A stretch of 64,000 bases of DNA from Triplophysa rosa (Eukaryota > Chordata > Actinopteri > Cypriniformes > Nemacheilidae). Each line of letters starts with the position of its first letter. Position 1 is the stretch's first letter. The notes under the pieces were generated by a model. That model ran no database searches and was not told the DNA's origin. It saw nothing but the letters and a program-made list of their open reading frames with translations. Both the position numbers and the translations under genes were made by a program. This document shows positions 32,481 to 43,516 of this stretch, piece by piece. The stretch lies in the NCBI RefSeq assembly GCF_024868665.1, contig NC_079901.1, positions 3,901,259 through 3,965,258 on the forward strand, read 5' to 3'.

Positions 32481-33509
32481 CAGTGCTCGAATTGAGTCAA
32501 GTCTTATGGGGGGTCCCCACCATAAGATTTTTTTTGGGTGGGGGTTAGTCTCGCAATATACAATTTATACAAAATACACAATATATTTGATCATAATATG
32601 CATAATTATATAATATTTATTAAAAACAGGCTTAAATAAAAGAACGGGCTTCTTTTACTGTATTTTGGATCAAATCAATGCAGGCTTGGTGAATAGAAAT
32701 GACTTTTGAACAGTAGAGTACGTATTTAAAATATATACTCATCATGGCTATCTTTGTTACATATCTCAACAAAAATACAGTTTGTTTGTAACTGTAATTT
32801 TAACGTGTTTACCATGGTATTTTACCAAAATTGTGTTGTGTATCACATTGGTAATTTTTAAGGCAGTATTAAACCTCTTTTTTGTTCCTTCTCTGTATGT
32901 TCCTTAAAAAATCTACCTTTATTTGGTTTTCTGAAAACTGATTTTGCATTGTATCAGCTTTATTTGCAACAGTTGCTGATGTAGTCATATTAATAGAGAC
33001 TCTTTTCATTCTAGAAACTACTACATTGGTCATAATTTTGGAAAAGAAATTGTGCAATGCTTTTCAGTACTCTACACTATGTATGATAATTAATTTACAG
33101 CAGAGGATGAAGGTCTGCTGTGACATGAGGTAGAGGTTTCAAATGTTAGGCGCAGTCATATATACATAATAATCATGTAGCCTTTATATATCCCTTTCAA
33201 ATACACATACATTTAGTTTTTTGTTTGTTTCTTTTGACATTGTTTGCTAAAAGGCCATGGCTTTCAAAATGTTAAAAGAGGTGGAAACGGCCTATCCTGA
33301 AAGGCTTATTTTAATTTGGAGAAAGGCCTTTCAATACTAAACTGTAGGAGGAGGCTCAGGATCAGAAAGACATTTTTATGGAATACAGTCAGTATGAAAA
33401 ACCTTAAGTCTAAGTTTTTTATGTATTTTTTTATGTAAATGGATTTAAAATATAATAAGAATTTAAATATGTGAACAATATGCCATGGTAATCCCATTGG
33501 GGGGTCACC

Positions 33510-33605
33510 TAATAAAGCCTTGGAAACCTGCCAGCCTGGGAATCGAACTTGCAACCTTTGAAGTTTTAAATCTGGCTCTCTGACCATTAGGCCACAACTT
33601 TTTTT
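33510..33605 (-). repeat. tRNA-derived SINE head
   Basis: The minus strand reads GTTGTGGCCTAATGGTCAGA (A-box-like TGGCCTAATGG) and, 35 bp on, GGTTGCAAGTTCGATTCCC (B-box GTTCGATTCC). This is the RNA polymerase III promoter layout of a tRNA-derived SINE. The 'anticodon' region is A/T-rich and does not make a credible tRNA, so a SINE and not a tRNA gene is called. Confidence 0.65.
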
Positions 33606-35100
33606 GACCCAATGCAACAAATATTGCATAATAAGTGGACAAGAGTAATGATATGCAATCCTCGGGAGTTAAAATACTTCACTACTAACATCCTTTAACT
33701 GTTGGAAATTGTAAGATGTGTATATTTATCCAGTGATATTTGGAGATGTTTAAATAAACCTAATTCAAAGTATATACAATATTTAATATAAATAGCCTAC
33801 ATGAAGTTTAACAATAACAGTTTACATCATTTTAAAAGGTTAAATAATAAAGTTAATAAAAATATTTGTTGTGAATGCTAAATTGCGATGGGTGAGATTG
33901 GAAAAGTAATTGTAATATTGCTGTAAAATTATAATATATTATACGTAATCTGTGCTTCTACACCCACTTGACGCTCATCAAAATGCACACATGCGCAGAC
34001 AACCCCTAAAGCTTAGTGACATTTCCTTCAAATGAACTAACCCTGAAACATAACCTGCTCCGGAGCAGGTTATCTTCAGAGAGTAAGTTGCTATGGTTAC
34101 TTGCATACCCTGAAAGTTATCTCCATTTTTGGAACCGAAAGTTGGGGTTATCTGCTAACTAACCCTTAAACTTACCCGGGTATGTCACATAACCAGCTTT
34201 CTGGAATACACCCCTGGATGATTGACACTTTGTTATAATAATGTTTGTTCCAAAAGACTTGTTTAAATGCAAGAAACTAGTTAGATAATTAAAAGATATT
34301 AGATATTAAAAATATAAATTGTGACAAGACCGGCTGTCAGTCTGTGTGTTAGTGTTGTGGGGATTTTTCAACGATTTCAGTGCAGTTTACATAGTTACGT
34401 CCAGTAGGTGGCAGCAAGGGACTGTTATGAGTGAGTCTGTCAGTCAGCAGACTAGTCAACCATTTCAGTCCAAAAGTCTGCTTTATTCAGGAACTAACTA
34501 TGGCTATCAATATGTCAATCATAGCTATTTCAAGAGTGAATCCCGCATTTATATGCCGATGTAATTCCCGAAACTTTGCAGCGTGTATGTGGCCGTTAGT
34601 CTTAGCAGCATGAAAAGCAAGTTTTATACAATTCTGAATGGATTATATATAGCACAGAAACCGCACAACGAGCACTCCCTTTATAATTACTAAAAAGCTG
34701 TCACTCATCTTCATCGAGACTTCTAGCTCCCCAAAACCAGGCCTAATAATAGTTTACGCAAGGAATACAAAAGCCCCAACATGGAGTTGATAAATATAGT
34801 GGAAACTTGGAAAGATATATATAAATAGAGAAAATTACCCCTCAAAAAAGTAGAAGCTTCCTCTTTCCGACTGCGAGTGGAGGTTTATTATTCTCCATTT
34901 TTCAGCTGAAGTTAGCTTCACCGGAGCGACGCCAATCAAGCAGTCATGTCAATGATGTCCTGCGCTTAGCGGTCTTTAGACGTGGGGCGGGGCGTTTAAA
35001 ATTTAAAGAGACATGACAACTAGCCCATAAACAAACTTAATATAAATAATTGTAAATTCATTTAATTCAGATATTAAATAAAAATATCTGAGGGACCCCC
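33606..35100. other. Interior of the hAT-like element, no gene
   Basis: AT-rich. The stretch at 34040-34215 is a degraded copy of the 'TTACCCGGG / CTGGAATACACCCC' MITE type, related to 7790-7925. Frames at 34346-34613 have no motifs. Confidence 0.4.
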
Positions 35101-35345
35101 CTAAGTCTATTTTTTACTTCTTATGGGGGGTCCCGGATCCCCCCCAGCCCCCCCTCAATTCGAGCACTGCATTTTTTTTTCCTCTCTCCCCTCTCTCGTC
35201 CCTGTCGCTTGGGGTGCTCCCGGCTCCGTTCTCTCGTCTCGTCGGTGCGTACCCCCAGGCGCTGGGGCTCTCAAGGGGGGGCCCCCCGGGGGGAGTAAGC
35301 ACAGGCGTGGTGGTACCCCCCGGCCTGTGAGGGGTGATGGGGGTA

Positions 35346-35676
35346 TGTAGCGAGGAAGGCGGGACGAGAGCCGTGGGGCAGGAAGGCGGGGCCGGTGGCG
35401 TGAGTGATAATGAGTATCAGCTGTACGCGCACCGGTCCCGCATGCCTCACGGGGAGCTAGGGAGCATAAGACGACGAGCGACGGGACTGCCGACGAGAGA
35501 GGACCGGGCCCGGAAATGTTAAGTTTTATTTATGTTTGTGTGGCCGGCAGTCGACCGTGAGGTGGCTGCCGGCCTTTTACTTCCGTGTTATTGTTTGTTT
35601 ATTTTTGATTAAAGTTTATTGTTTAAATGTTCGCCGGTTCCCGCCTCCTTCCTTCCCTACATTGAACTTTGTTACA
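35346..35676 (+). repeat. 3' LTR, gypsy element 2
   Basis: 331 bp, TGTAGCGAGG...TTTGTTACA, followed by the duplication CATGG. Differences from the 5' LTR are mainly single bases and 1-bp indels in G runs (for example GGCGGGACG versus GGCGGACG). Confidence 0.88.
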
Positions 35677-35681
35677 CATGG

Positions 35682-37425
35682 TTTTACAGGTGTTGGCGAC
35701 ATGGCTATCAAATGACAGATTACTATCGAATAAAATGCCAAGATTCTTAGCTGAAAACAAGGTTTTTATGGAACATCCGTCAATGGTTAAACAGTATTCT
35801 TGGTTGTTACTTATAGCAGTTTTCGGTCCAATAAGTAACTCTTCTGTTTTGTCCGAGTTATGTAATAAGAAGTTGTTACTCATCCAGTTTTTTATATAGA
35901 CTATTATTCTGTTATTGTGTTGAACTGCTGTGTTTCGTGAGGCTTCGAGGAAACATAAAGGTGAGGATCATCTGTCACGGTCCTGCCTTCTTGGTTCTGT
36001 ATTTCTAGTCGTGTGGCAGGATCGGGATGGAGCCCTTAGGTTTTATGTGAGAGAGCCATGAGTTGTTTACGTTTTCTACATCTCATGTGCTTTCTTGTGT
36101 CTTGTCATTGGCCCCGCCCCTCTCGTTTCATGTATTGCTTCCCTGCCATGTCTAATGTTTCCCACCTGCCCTGTGTCATTATCCCTCGTTTGTCTTGCCT
36201 TTATATTGCCCTCTTGTTTCATTGTCTTGTTGCTCGGTCATTGTTTAAGATGTCTTTGGTTACCCCTCGTCTTGCTTTGTCCACCCTTACCTTGCCTGTT
36301 GATTTTGACGCTGTGTCGTAAGTTTGTTTTGTTATTTTTCTAGTTTTGCCCCATCGAGGGAAGTCTTTTGTTTGAGTTCTTGTTTTGTTACTGTGTCCGC
36401 TTTTTCCCCATTGTGGGTTTTTGGGTTTGTTTCTTTGTTAAATAAAATCTGTTTTGTTAACCCCTTCATCCCCGCTGCCTGCGCTTGGGTTCTTCCTTGC
36501 CACATCCATGACATCATCAGCATAACAGTGAAAGTCCGTGTCGCTTTATTATATCTCCTAGAGGTAGCATCTATAGTGCAAAGAGAAGAGGCACTAAAAC
36601 TGAGCCCTGTGGTACACCATACTGGACTTATGATTTGCGTGACACCTCATTCTTTATTGCTACAAATTGAAAACGGTCGGATAAGTAAGACATTTCAAAG
36701 CTATTCCATTAATGCCGATTTTCAAGTCTATGTAAGAGTATGCAGTGTTCAATCGTGTCGAATGCAGCACTAAGGTGTAGCAGCACCAATAACGAAATAC
36801 AGCCACGGTCAGATGCCAAAAGCAGATCATTTGTAACTCTGATCAAAGCAGTCTCTGTACTGTGATGTGCTCTAAATCCGGACTGGAATTCTTCATTGAT
36901 GTCATTCCTTTGGAGGAAGGAACATAATTGAGTTGAAAATACTTTTTCAAGTACTTTAGAAATGAAAGGTAGATTCTATATAGGTCTGTAGTTAACTAGT
37001 TCTTTATGGTCGATTTGTTTTTTTTGCAAGGGGCCTTATAACAGCCACATATGCCTTAGGCACATATCCTCTTGTCATAGATGAGTTAATAATTCTAAGA
37101 AGAGGATGTATAATTTCTGGGAGCATCTCTTTCAGTAGATTTGTAGGTATAGGGTCTAGCATGCATGTTGTTGATTTAGATGATCTAATGATTTTAGACA
37201 GTTCACCGTGATCTACGGTAGAATAATTGCAATTGCTCCTTAGGGGAGCCTTAGTTAGTTGTTTGATCAGCTAGTGTAGCCTCTGGTTGCATAGTTATAA
37301 TTTTTTTCTCTAATATCATCAATTTTATTTGTGAAGTAGTTCATAAATTCATCACTGCTATGCTGATTTCCAAAATCAGAAGTCGCTGAGGATTTATTTT
37401 TTGTTAATTTAGCCAGTGTGTTGTA
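35682..37425 (-). mobile_element. L2-type LINE copy 2, central part (RT)
   Basis: Continues copy 2 after the gypsy insertion. 35683-35883 (minus) reads NSDKTEELLIGPKTAI and SAKNLGILFDSNLSFDSHV, the post-YADD region of L2 RT. 36514-36860 parallels the RT palm region of copy 1 (10180-10550). 36850-37420 parallels 18960-19500 (RT start and endonuclease-RT linker). A solo LTR interrupts it at 35973-36513. Frameshifts abound. The 5' end is lost at about 37425, where GGTTGCTAGGGTGTT-type repeat sequence begins. Confidence 0.8.
35973..36513 (+). repeat. Solo LTR (541 bp) with TSD TCATC
   Basis: Begins TGTCACGGTCCTGCC and ends CACATCCATGACA. It is flanked by TCATC on both sides (35968-35972 and 36514-36518) within L2 sequence that is continuous in copy 1 (GTATCATCAGCATAACAG). 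AATAAA at 36440-36445 fits an R-region poly(A) signal. There are no internal sequences, so the provirus-like element was lost by LTR-LTR recombination. Family unassigned (gypsy or retrovirus-like). Open frames inside it (36058-36343) are LTR artefacts. Confidence 0.85.
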
Positions 37426-37850
37426 AGGTGGTTGCTAGGGTGTTATTCATGGTTGTTATGGTGTTGCTAGTTGTCACAGATTGTTTAAATTTAGTTTTTA
37501 ACTAATTAATTGCATGTTTTACCTAGACCTTTTTTGTTACCAAGTTTTTCTTTTTATAGCTACATTTTAGTCTCATCATTTTTTGTCGACGATATTGCGT
37601 GCTGATAAAGTCTTAGTTGTCATTTAATGGCCTGCCTTTTCGTCTCGTCATCGTCTCGTCTTCGTCCTGGGAAAATAGTCGTTGACAAATATTTTTCGTC
37701 ATTATTTTCATTACGAAATCAACACTACTTGGCAGTAACCAATGATGACACTTAAAAGGCTGCTTGTCAGATATAAACTAACCCCCATGCCCCAAAGTCA
37801 TTTGGATTTGAATATATCCCTCTTTGAGTTTAAGTTGCTAGGGTGCTCGA
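37426..37850. repeat. GGTTGCTAGGGTGTT-type repeat region
   Basis: GGTGGTTGCTAGGGTGTTATT, GTTATGGTGTTGCTAGTTG and a later TTGCTAGGGTGCTCG are degenerate units of a common fish interspersed minisatellite. Related units recur at 39170-39200. No gene. Confidence 0.5.
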
Positions 37851-37856
37851 CACTGC

Positions 37857-39053
37857 TTGATAGGGAATGGCTACAAAATAATGAAGGTGGTTTGTAGCCA
37901 CCGAAGAGCATTACGCTCTCAGGCGTCCTGTCAGTTGGTAATACCTAGAATTTCAAAATCAAGTGCAGGTGGTAGATCCTTTTCCTATCTAGCGCCTAAA
38001 CTTTGGAATAGTCTTCCCTGCACTGTCCGGGAGGCAGACACACTCTGTCAGTTTAAATCTAGACTAAAGACGCATCTTTTTAATCTTGCATACACTACTC
38101 TTCCATAATATAAATCTTCAGAGGGTTTAGGCTGCATTAGTTAGATCAACCGGAACCAAAAACACAACTGATGTACTTGTTGCATCAAAGAGTACAGAAC
38201 AGTACTCTACTCTCAGCCAGTCTTGTCTCATTGTTCCAAGGTTACCACAGCGAGCAGGATGCAGTTCATGGCCTGACCTGATGGTAGAGTGGAGAATGGG
38301 AAGTGGGGACCTGACAAGAGCTGAGATGATAGAGCTGGATAAAGAAGGACGCGGTCTCTTGACATGTCTTCACCACAAAACTTCAAATGCTATTAGATTA
38401 TTAATGATAATCTTAAACTACAATTTATTTTATTATTAAGTTTATTTATTTTATTTAGCCTTGTTGTGCAAGTTCTCTGGAGCTTGTGCAGAGGCAGCAG
38501 CTTTTGCCAGAGGGGAACTGGAATCCCCTGGTTGGGCCTGGGTTCTCCTGAGGTTTTTTTTCTCGATTAGAGTTTTGGGTTCCTCGCCACCGTTTGCATA
38601 CTGTTTTTGCACTATCTGCCTGACCGGGGGGGCTGCTTTAGAATTTTAAAGTTTTACTTAATTAATATTGCATATAGGAATTTATAGTCTGTTATATTTG
38701 ACCTGTGCTTCTCTCTCCTTTATCCTAAATGTGTGCTCTCACTGAGCGTGTGTGTGTGTGTGCGTACTTGTCCGTGTACGTACGTACGTGTGTGTGTGTG
38801 TGTTGTGTGTGTGTGCGTGCGCATCCGTGTGTGTGTGTGTGTCTATGTCTATGTGTGTTAGTACGTGTGCATATTGTGTGTGTGGAGTGTTTTATATGTG
38901 GGTATGTCTGTCTTCTGTGTTTTCAACCTTTTCTTGTTTCTGCAGGTACAACTTTAATTATTTTGCTTATAGTCAATATGTCTCATGTACAGCTGCTTTG
39001 TAACAATGAAAATTGTAAAAGCGCTATATAAATAAAGTTGAGTTGAGTTGAGT
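37857..39053 (+). mobile_element. L2-type LINE copy 3, 3' end, plus strand
   Basis: 37880-38100 encodes RSQASCQLVIPRISKSSAGG, then RSFSYLAPKLWNSLPCTVRE and FKSRLKTHLF, the L2 C-terminal domain. The 3' UTR runs to 39053 and includes GAACTGGAATCCCCTGGTTG (shared inverted with 9720-9780), a GT-rich microsatellite (38745-38890) and the terminal AAAAGCGCTATATAAATAAA followed by three TTGAG tail units. This is a complete L2 3' terminus and a 5'-truncated copy. Confidence 0.82.
38745..38890. repeat. GT/GTGC-rich microsatellite within L2 3' UTR
   Basis: Interrupted (GT)n with ACGTACGTACG and GTGCGTGCG steps. It creates spurious Cys/Val-rich open frames. Confidence 0.85.
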
Positions 39054-40802
39054 TTGTGTTAGACTATTTGCTACATTAAGTCAAACAACTTATTGCTACG
39101 TTAAGTCAAACGAGTCCACCCTCCCTTTGAATAAAAAGTCACCCTCCCTTTGAATAAAAGTCTATGGAACTTGTTGCTAGGGTGCTCTAAATGATTGCTA
39201 GGGCATGGCTTGATAGATCCTTTCTATGGGATTTTTCCCATAGAAGACAAACACTGTATACACGATCACTTATAAAAGTCATAGCACACCTCTCTTTAAT
39301 AAGCCACTTGATTCTACACCTCATTCATGGGTCTGCAATAAACAGTGTGGGACAAGTTGTGCATCTTAATTTTGTCCAGAAGAAAAAAACAGAATAATAA
39401 GAAGAGCACCACTAACTTTGTGAAAAAAAAGTATTTAATAGGCTACTCAATCAAAAGAGTAACCACAAGTACAAGCTAAGTATAGTTAAAAGTACAAGTA
39501 TTGGTCAAATATAGGCCTACTTAAACTTTTCTCTCAGTAAAATATAGTATAAGTATACTTGAGAGGAAATCTAAGTACGTTTTTGAGAAGTACATAAAGG
39601 ATATTTCTTAGAAGTACATAAGAAGTAGACTGAAAGTATATTTTCCTATTTTAAGTTTAAAAGTATACTAATAGCACACTTGAATTAACTTTTTTTGATA
39701 AGATGTTTCAGTTTACTTCACTTCACGAGGACTTGGGTGTTGTGGGATGTCTAAAGTGCGCATTCCGATGATCAAACACTGGGGGCAGGGGGTACTTATG
39801 GGAGTTGAAGTTTTGTTGCATTGCGCATTGTTTATTATTTCACATAAAAAATTACCCTCCAAAATGAAAAGTGGCTGTCCTATCTGCCGCAGATGAAATC
39901 TACCCCTATGTCAAGCCCTGGTAGTGACTGGTGTACAAGTAAGTCAGGTTTGTGCAGATGCTGCACAATAAAGCTGCCTTATATATACTGATTCACAACT
40001 GTGCACTTGCATAAAATATCTTGTGAAGTGAATGAATTTCGGAAACTGAATTTTACCTTCATTTGGTGGGTTGGCGAGTGTTCATTTTAAACCCTGAATG
40101 CAATTATAGTGTTCCGTGTCATTTATAGTATAGTGTCATTTTCTCCATGCAGATTAGCCAGGTATATCTACTAGAAACATTTAGAGAGGCATCTAAACAC
40201 AACATTAAATTCTGAAATGTATAGCATATGTTTGTTTGGCTCTTTGCTGCAATGGAAATTTCCAGACTTTCCTGAATCTCACTGATTTAGCCGAATGATT
40301 TCTATGTTATCTTTTGATTTCTCTAGGGGTGTAATGAATTAATTGGAGCAGGTTAAGCAGGGTTGGGTTAAGCAGAAGAGACAGCTCTCGACACAATGAG
40401 AACACAAGTGAGGCAGGGAGGAGAAAGTTGCATCTGTTATGGGGAACACAACAAAACATGTTCAGAGTGTAGCCCTTAACAGACCAGGAAAAACTAGGGT
40501 GGCCTGAAAGCTTCAGACACTTATAATACTGCTGTACTGTCAAAATGAACAGTGAGAAATATGTGTGATGTAAGCTTAAATATCAGGGTAGAAACTGCTC
40601 ACTGATGATATAGGCTAATATATCCTCTACCTACTCAAAAGATGACAAATAGGGTTAGATTTCATTTCTGTTCACTACACTTCTGCATACTTCCACTATT
40701 GCCATGCATTTCCTCTCTAAAATAATTTCATTCATAAATAGCATACAATTTAAACTGCATCGTCCGGTTCGCAAAAACTGTCTATGCAAAAGTATTATCT
40801 AA
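39054..40802. other. Non-coding stretch with short duplications
   Basis: A tandem pair of CACCCTCCCTTTGAATAAAA units at 39117-39160 and GTTGCTAGGGTGCTC-type repeats at 39170-39205. Otherwise AT-rich, no gene recognised. Confidence 0.45.
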
Positions 40803-41789
40803 GGTCGCTTTCACACTTGAAGTTTAGTTCGGAACAGGGCGCGGTTCGCATGAAAAATCGCTAATGTGAAAGCTGTCAAGCGAACCCGAGACTACCTGAA
40901 GGAGGTGGTCTGAGTTCGGTTGCTCTCGAACTGTGGCGGGGTTCGCATGAATATGAAAGCAACACGGACCCGGGTGCGCACTTGATGAGGAAGTAAAGTG
41001 ACCTGCGCATGCGTTTAAGCCGATTACAGTGTATTTCTTTCAATACAACACATAAAACAGATGATAGTGTTGATGATTTACCTTGGATTCGAGCGAGAGT
41101 GCAGGCTGCATCGTATTTCAGCGTTGCGAGTGGAATAAGAGCAGCAGGTCAATGGTAATCAACTGTTTCCTCATAATAGTCTGTTTGCAAGCAGCAGAAA
41201 GCCGTCTGCATGCAACTAGGGCTGCAACTAACGATTATTTTGATAATCGATTAGTTGGCCGATTATTTTTTCGATGAATCAATTAATCGGATAAATGTAA
41301 TTACATCTTTTGCTTATAATAAGTAAATCAGATATGGGAAAAGTATACAGAACTGAACTCATTAGCCTTCTCCCAAAATGTTGTGAATGTCTCCATAATT
41401 AATACACCTGGTGAGTTGATTCATGTGTCATATTAGAAGCAACTGACAATAGTCTCTCCCAAATGTGGGAGCGAGGGGAGGGTCGGCCAAGGAAATCATT
41501 TTTTTGTGCCATGAAAAGTGATATATTTGTCATTCAAATGTAGTGAAGTACAGTAAAAAGTAAAAGCAATACTTAAGTATAAATACTCAAAAAGTGTACT
41601 TTTGTACTTAATGTATTCGTTACCCACCTCTGAACTAAATAAACCCCCAAATCAGGGTATTTAGCCTATTATGTACTTTGCAAAGTGCAAACGCCACAAA
41701 TTGGGTTTTACTAATATAATCTTTAATTTTGTCATTTAAAACACCTCTCCCCTTTAAACTTTACAACTGCAGCTTGAAGAGATGCATGC

Positions 41790-42035
41790 AGAACACGTCG
41801 GACTTTAAAACTGCGCACCTCGCGCTGCACGGAGACGCACGCACCGAGAGACACGTCTGACTTTAAAACTGCGCAACATGTGCCGCACGGAGAGACACGT
41901 CTGACTTTAAAACTGCGCAACATGTGCCGCACGGAGAGACACGTCTGACTTTAAAACTGCGCAACATGTACCGCACGGAGAGACACGTCTGACTTTAAAA
42001 CTGCGCAACATGTGCCGCACGGAGAGACACGTCTG
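41790..42035. repeat. Minisatellite, about 46-bp units
   Basis: Five or so units of the form GACACGTCTGACTTTAAAAC, TGCGCAACATGTGCCGCACG, GAGA. More degenerate units of the same orientation recur at 46090-46225 on the other side of the long inverted repeat, so one array was probably split by insertion. Confidence 0.85.
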
Positions 42036-42622
42036 AAGCGGGATTTATACATTCTCCTAGGTCCGCTATGCGAGCCTCCGCTGACTGCACGCGTACCTCC
42101 GCAAACGGACGAGGCGTTTATAGTTGACGCGCATGCCGATGTGCTATTCTTTGAAACAACAGAGGGCGACTCGGAGTAATCGATTCAACTAACCAGCACG
42201 TATTAGCGTGGAGAAGAACTAGTTTGCTTGAACAACGCAATTTACCATGGTTTTACTTTTGTATTTATAGTATAAATCATAGTGGCCATAAATTTACTAT
42301 TGTCTCACTACAGGCACATTAGTTATATGATGTTTCTTATAAAACTATGGTAATATAAACAGAACAGTCCCCCAAAACATGTTTCTACACTTGTATTATA
42401 GTAAAACCATAGTTACCTTTCATAAGAAGTGCTTCACATATTAAACTTTACATATGTTATTTAAAATGTATTTGATAAAGAGTCTGCATTGTTCTGCGTA
42501 GATTAATCATTGAGATGCATGTATAGACGTGCCTGCTCGGCTAGACTCGTATCCCCCTCGTTCGTTTTCGGATGCGTTGCCGCGCGCGCAGTTACAAAAA
42601 AAGACGTGCACACCGCCACGCT

Positions 42623-43516
42623 TATCGAAAGCCAACAGGTTCACAATTCGCGTGCTTTTGATCGCCGTATTAATATTAAAACGCCGATTTCTTAACGCCA
42701 ACAGGCGTTAAATAAGCGCCGCCTGGCGCTAAATTAACGTCATACGCCGCCACGCGTTTAAATAACGCCGCACGCCGATCGACGTTAAGTTAACGTCACA
42801 CGTCACACAAAATGCAAATTTATTAGCTAATATACATAGCCCCTCCTCTTCTGGGTTTGCGAGCTCTACGGCAAGTCGGAGGCTCGGAGCATCCAGTACA
42901 ATTTCCAATGGCGCTGTTCACTTAAGTTAACTGGGCGTCTGGCACGCGATGAAACCGTCTGACCGTAGTGTCACCTCAAATCCATATCCAGCTTAACTTT
43001 GTGGAAAACAAAAATGGAAAGAAATGAAAGAAAAACCAGCTGAAAAGAAAAACATATAACTAATGCAGTATGTTCCAGGAAGCAATGTGTAAATGCGGGT
43101 GCGTAAATGATGACAGAATTAGAAGCAAGACGAGTCGTTGCTGTTAGTCTACAGGTTAGCTCGGTTTGCTCGCAGTCGCATGTTGCGTCTTTATCTGGTT
43201 CGAGTCCCACTCGGACCATTTGCAGATTTTTACATCGTTGGTCTTGTTATGTTTATCTGTGTCACAGGGATTATTTTATATTTCAGCATTTAATGCGTGG
43301 TTAATATATAAAGAAAGTCAGGAATAAGAGCTCTTTTTCCACAACAAACTTACAGTATATTCTAAGTTTCTTAAGCGCTCCCGACAACCTCGCCAACAGC
43401 CTTTCAATAATCACCTTAACGCACATCACCTGCCCACTTAAATTTCATTAGAACGCGACCACTCACATTACCTACGGGACATGTTGCCATTTACCTCCGT
43501 AAAGAGACTGACGCTA
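42623..43516. repeat. Left arm of the long inverted repeat
   Basis: About 894 bp, matching 44820-45716 in reverse complement with few differences. It starts TATCGAAAGCCAACAGG. The outer 200 bp are packed with AACGCC/GGCGTT and ACGTCA-type motifs. It includes a tRNA-like segment near 43128-43220 with a B-box-like GGTTCGAGTCCCACTCGG. Confidence 0.88.

Larger units (their letters stand above)
32481..35169. mobile_element. hAT-like non-autonomous element inside the gypsy element
   Basis: Ends CAGTGCTCGAATTGAG and CTCAATTCGAGCACTG are a perfect 16-bp inverted repeat. Both sides then show CTTATGGGGGGTCC-type G/C tracts (32501-32520 and 35120-35150). No transposase frame is visible. The flanking 8 bp (CTCTCGGC and CATTTTTT) do not match, so either the insertion caused a deletion or the ends were brought together by rearrangement. 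The CAGTG terminus suggests hAT. Confidence 0.65.
31829..35676 (+). mobile_element. Gypsy-type LTR retrotransposon, coding region lost, TSD CATGG
   Basis: Two similar LTRs (31829-32150 and 35346-35676), TGTAGCG...GTTACA ended, flanked by CATGG. A primer-binding-like site TTGGTGCCGAAACCCGGGA follows the 5' LTR (32151-32169). A G-rich tract GGTGATGGGGGTA precedes the 3' LTR. Only about 310 bp of 5' and 180 bp of 3' internal sequence remain. Between them lies a hAT-like element (32481-35169). No pol domain survives. Confidence 0.85.

Noticed and set aside
32105..32613. Several overlapping 100-147-codon frames on both strands
   Set aside because: GC-rich LTR and leader sequence of the gypsy element. 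Frames are open on both strands at once, which is composition, not coding.
33510..33605. tRNA gene on the minus strand
   Set aside because: A- and B-boxes are present but the arms do not fold well and the 3' side continues as repeat; it is a SINE head.
36058..36773. Frames of 82-149 codons rich in Leu, Pro and Cys
   Set aside because: They lie in the solo LTR and run on into antisense L2 sequence. No motifs.
38729..39031. Cys/Val-rich frames of 83-100 codons
   Set aside because: Created by the GT/GTGC microsatellite in the L2 3' UTR.
41790..42035. Possible CRISPR-like array of regular repeats
   Set aside because: Units are contiguous with no unique spacers, and the DNA is vertebrate; it is a minisatellite.
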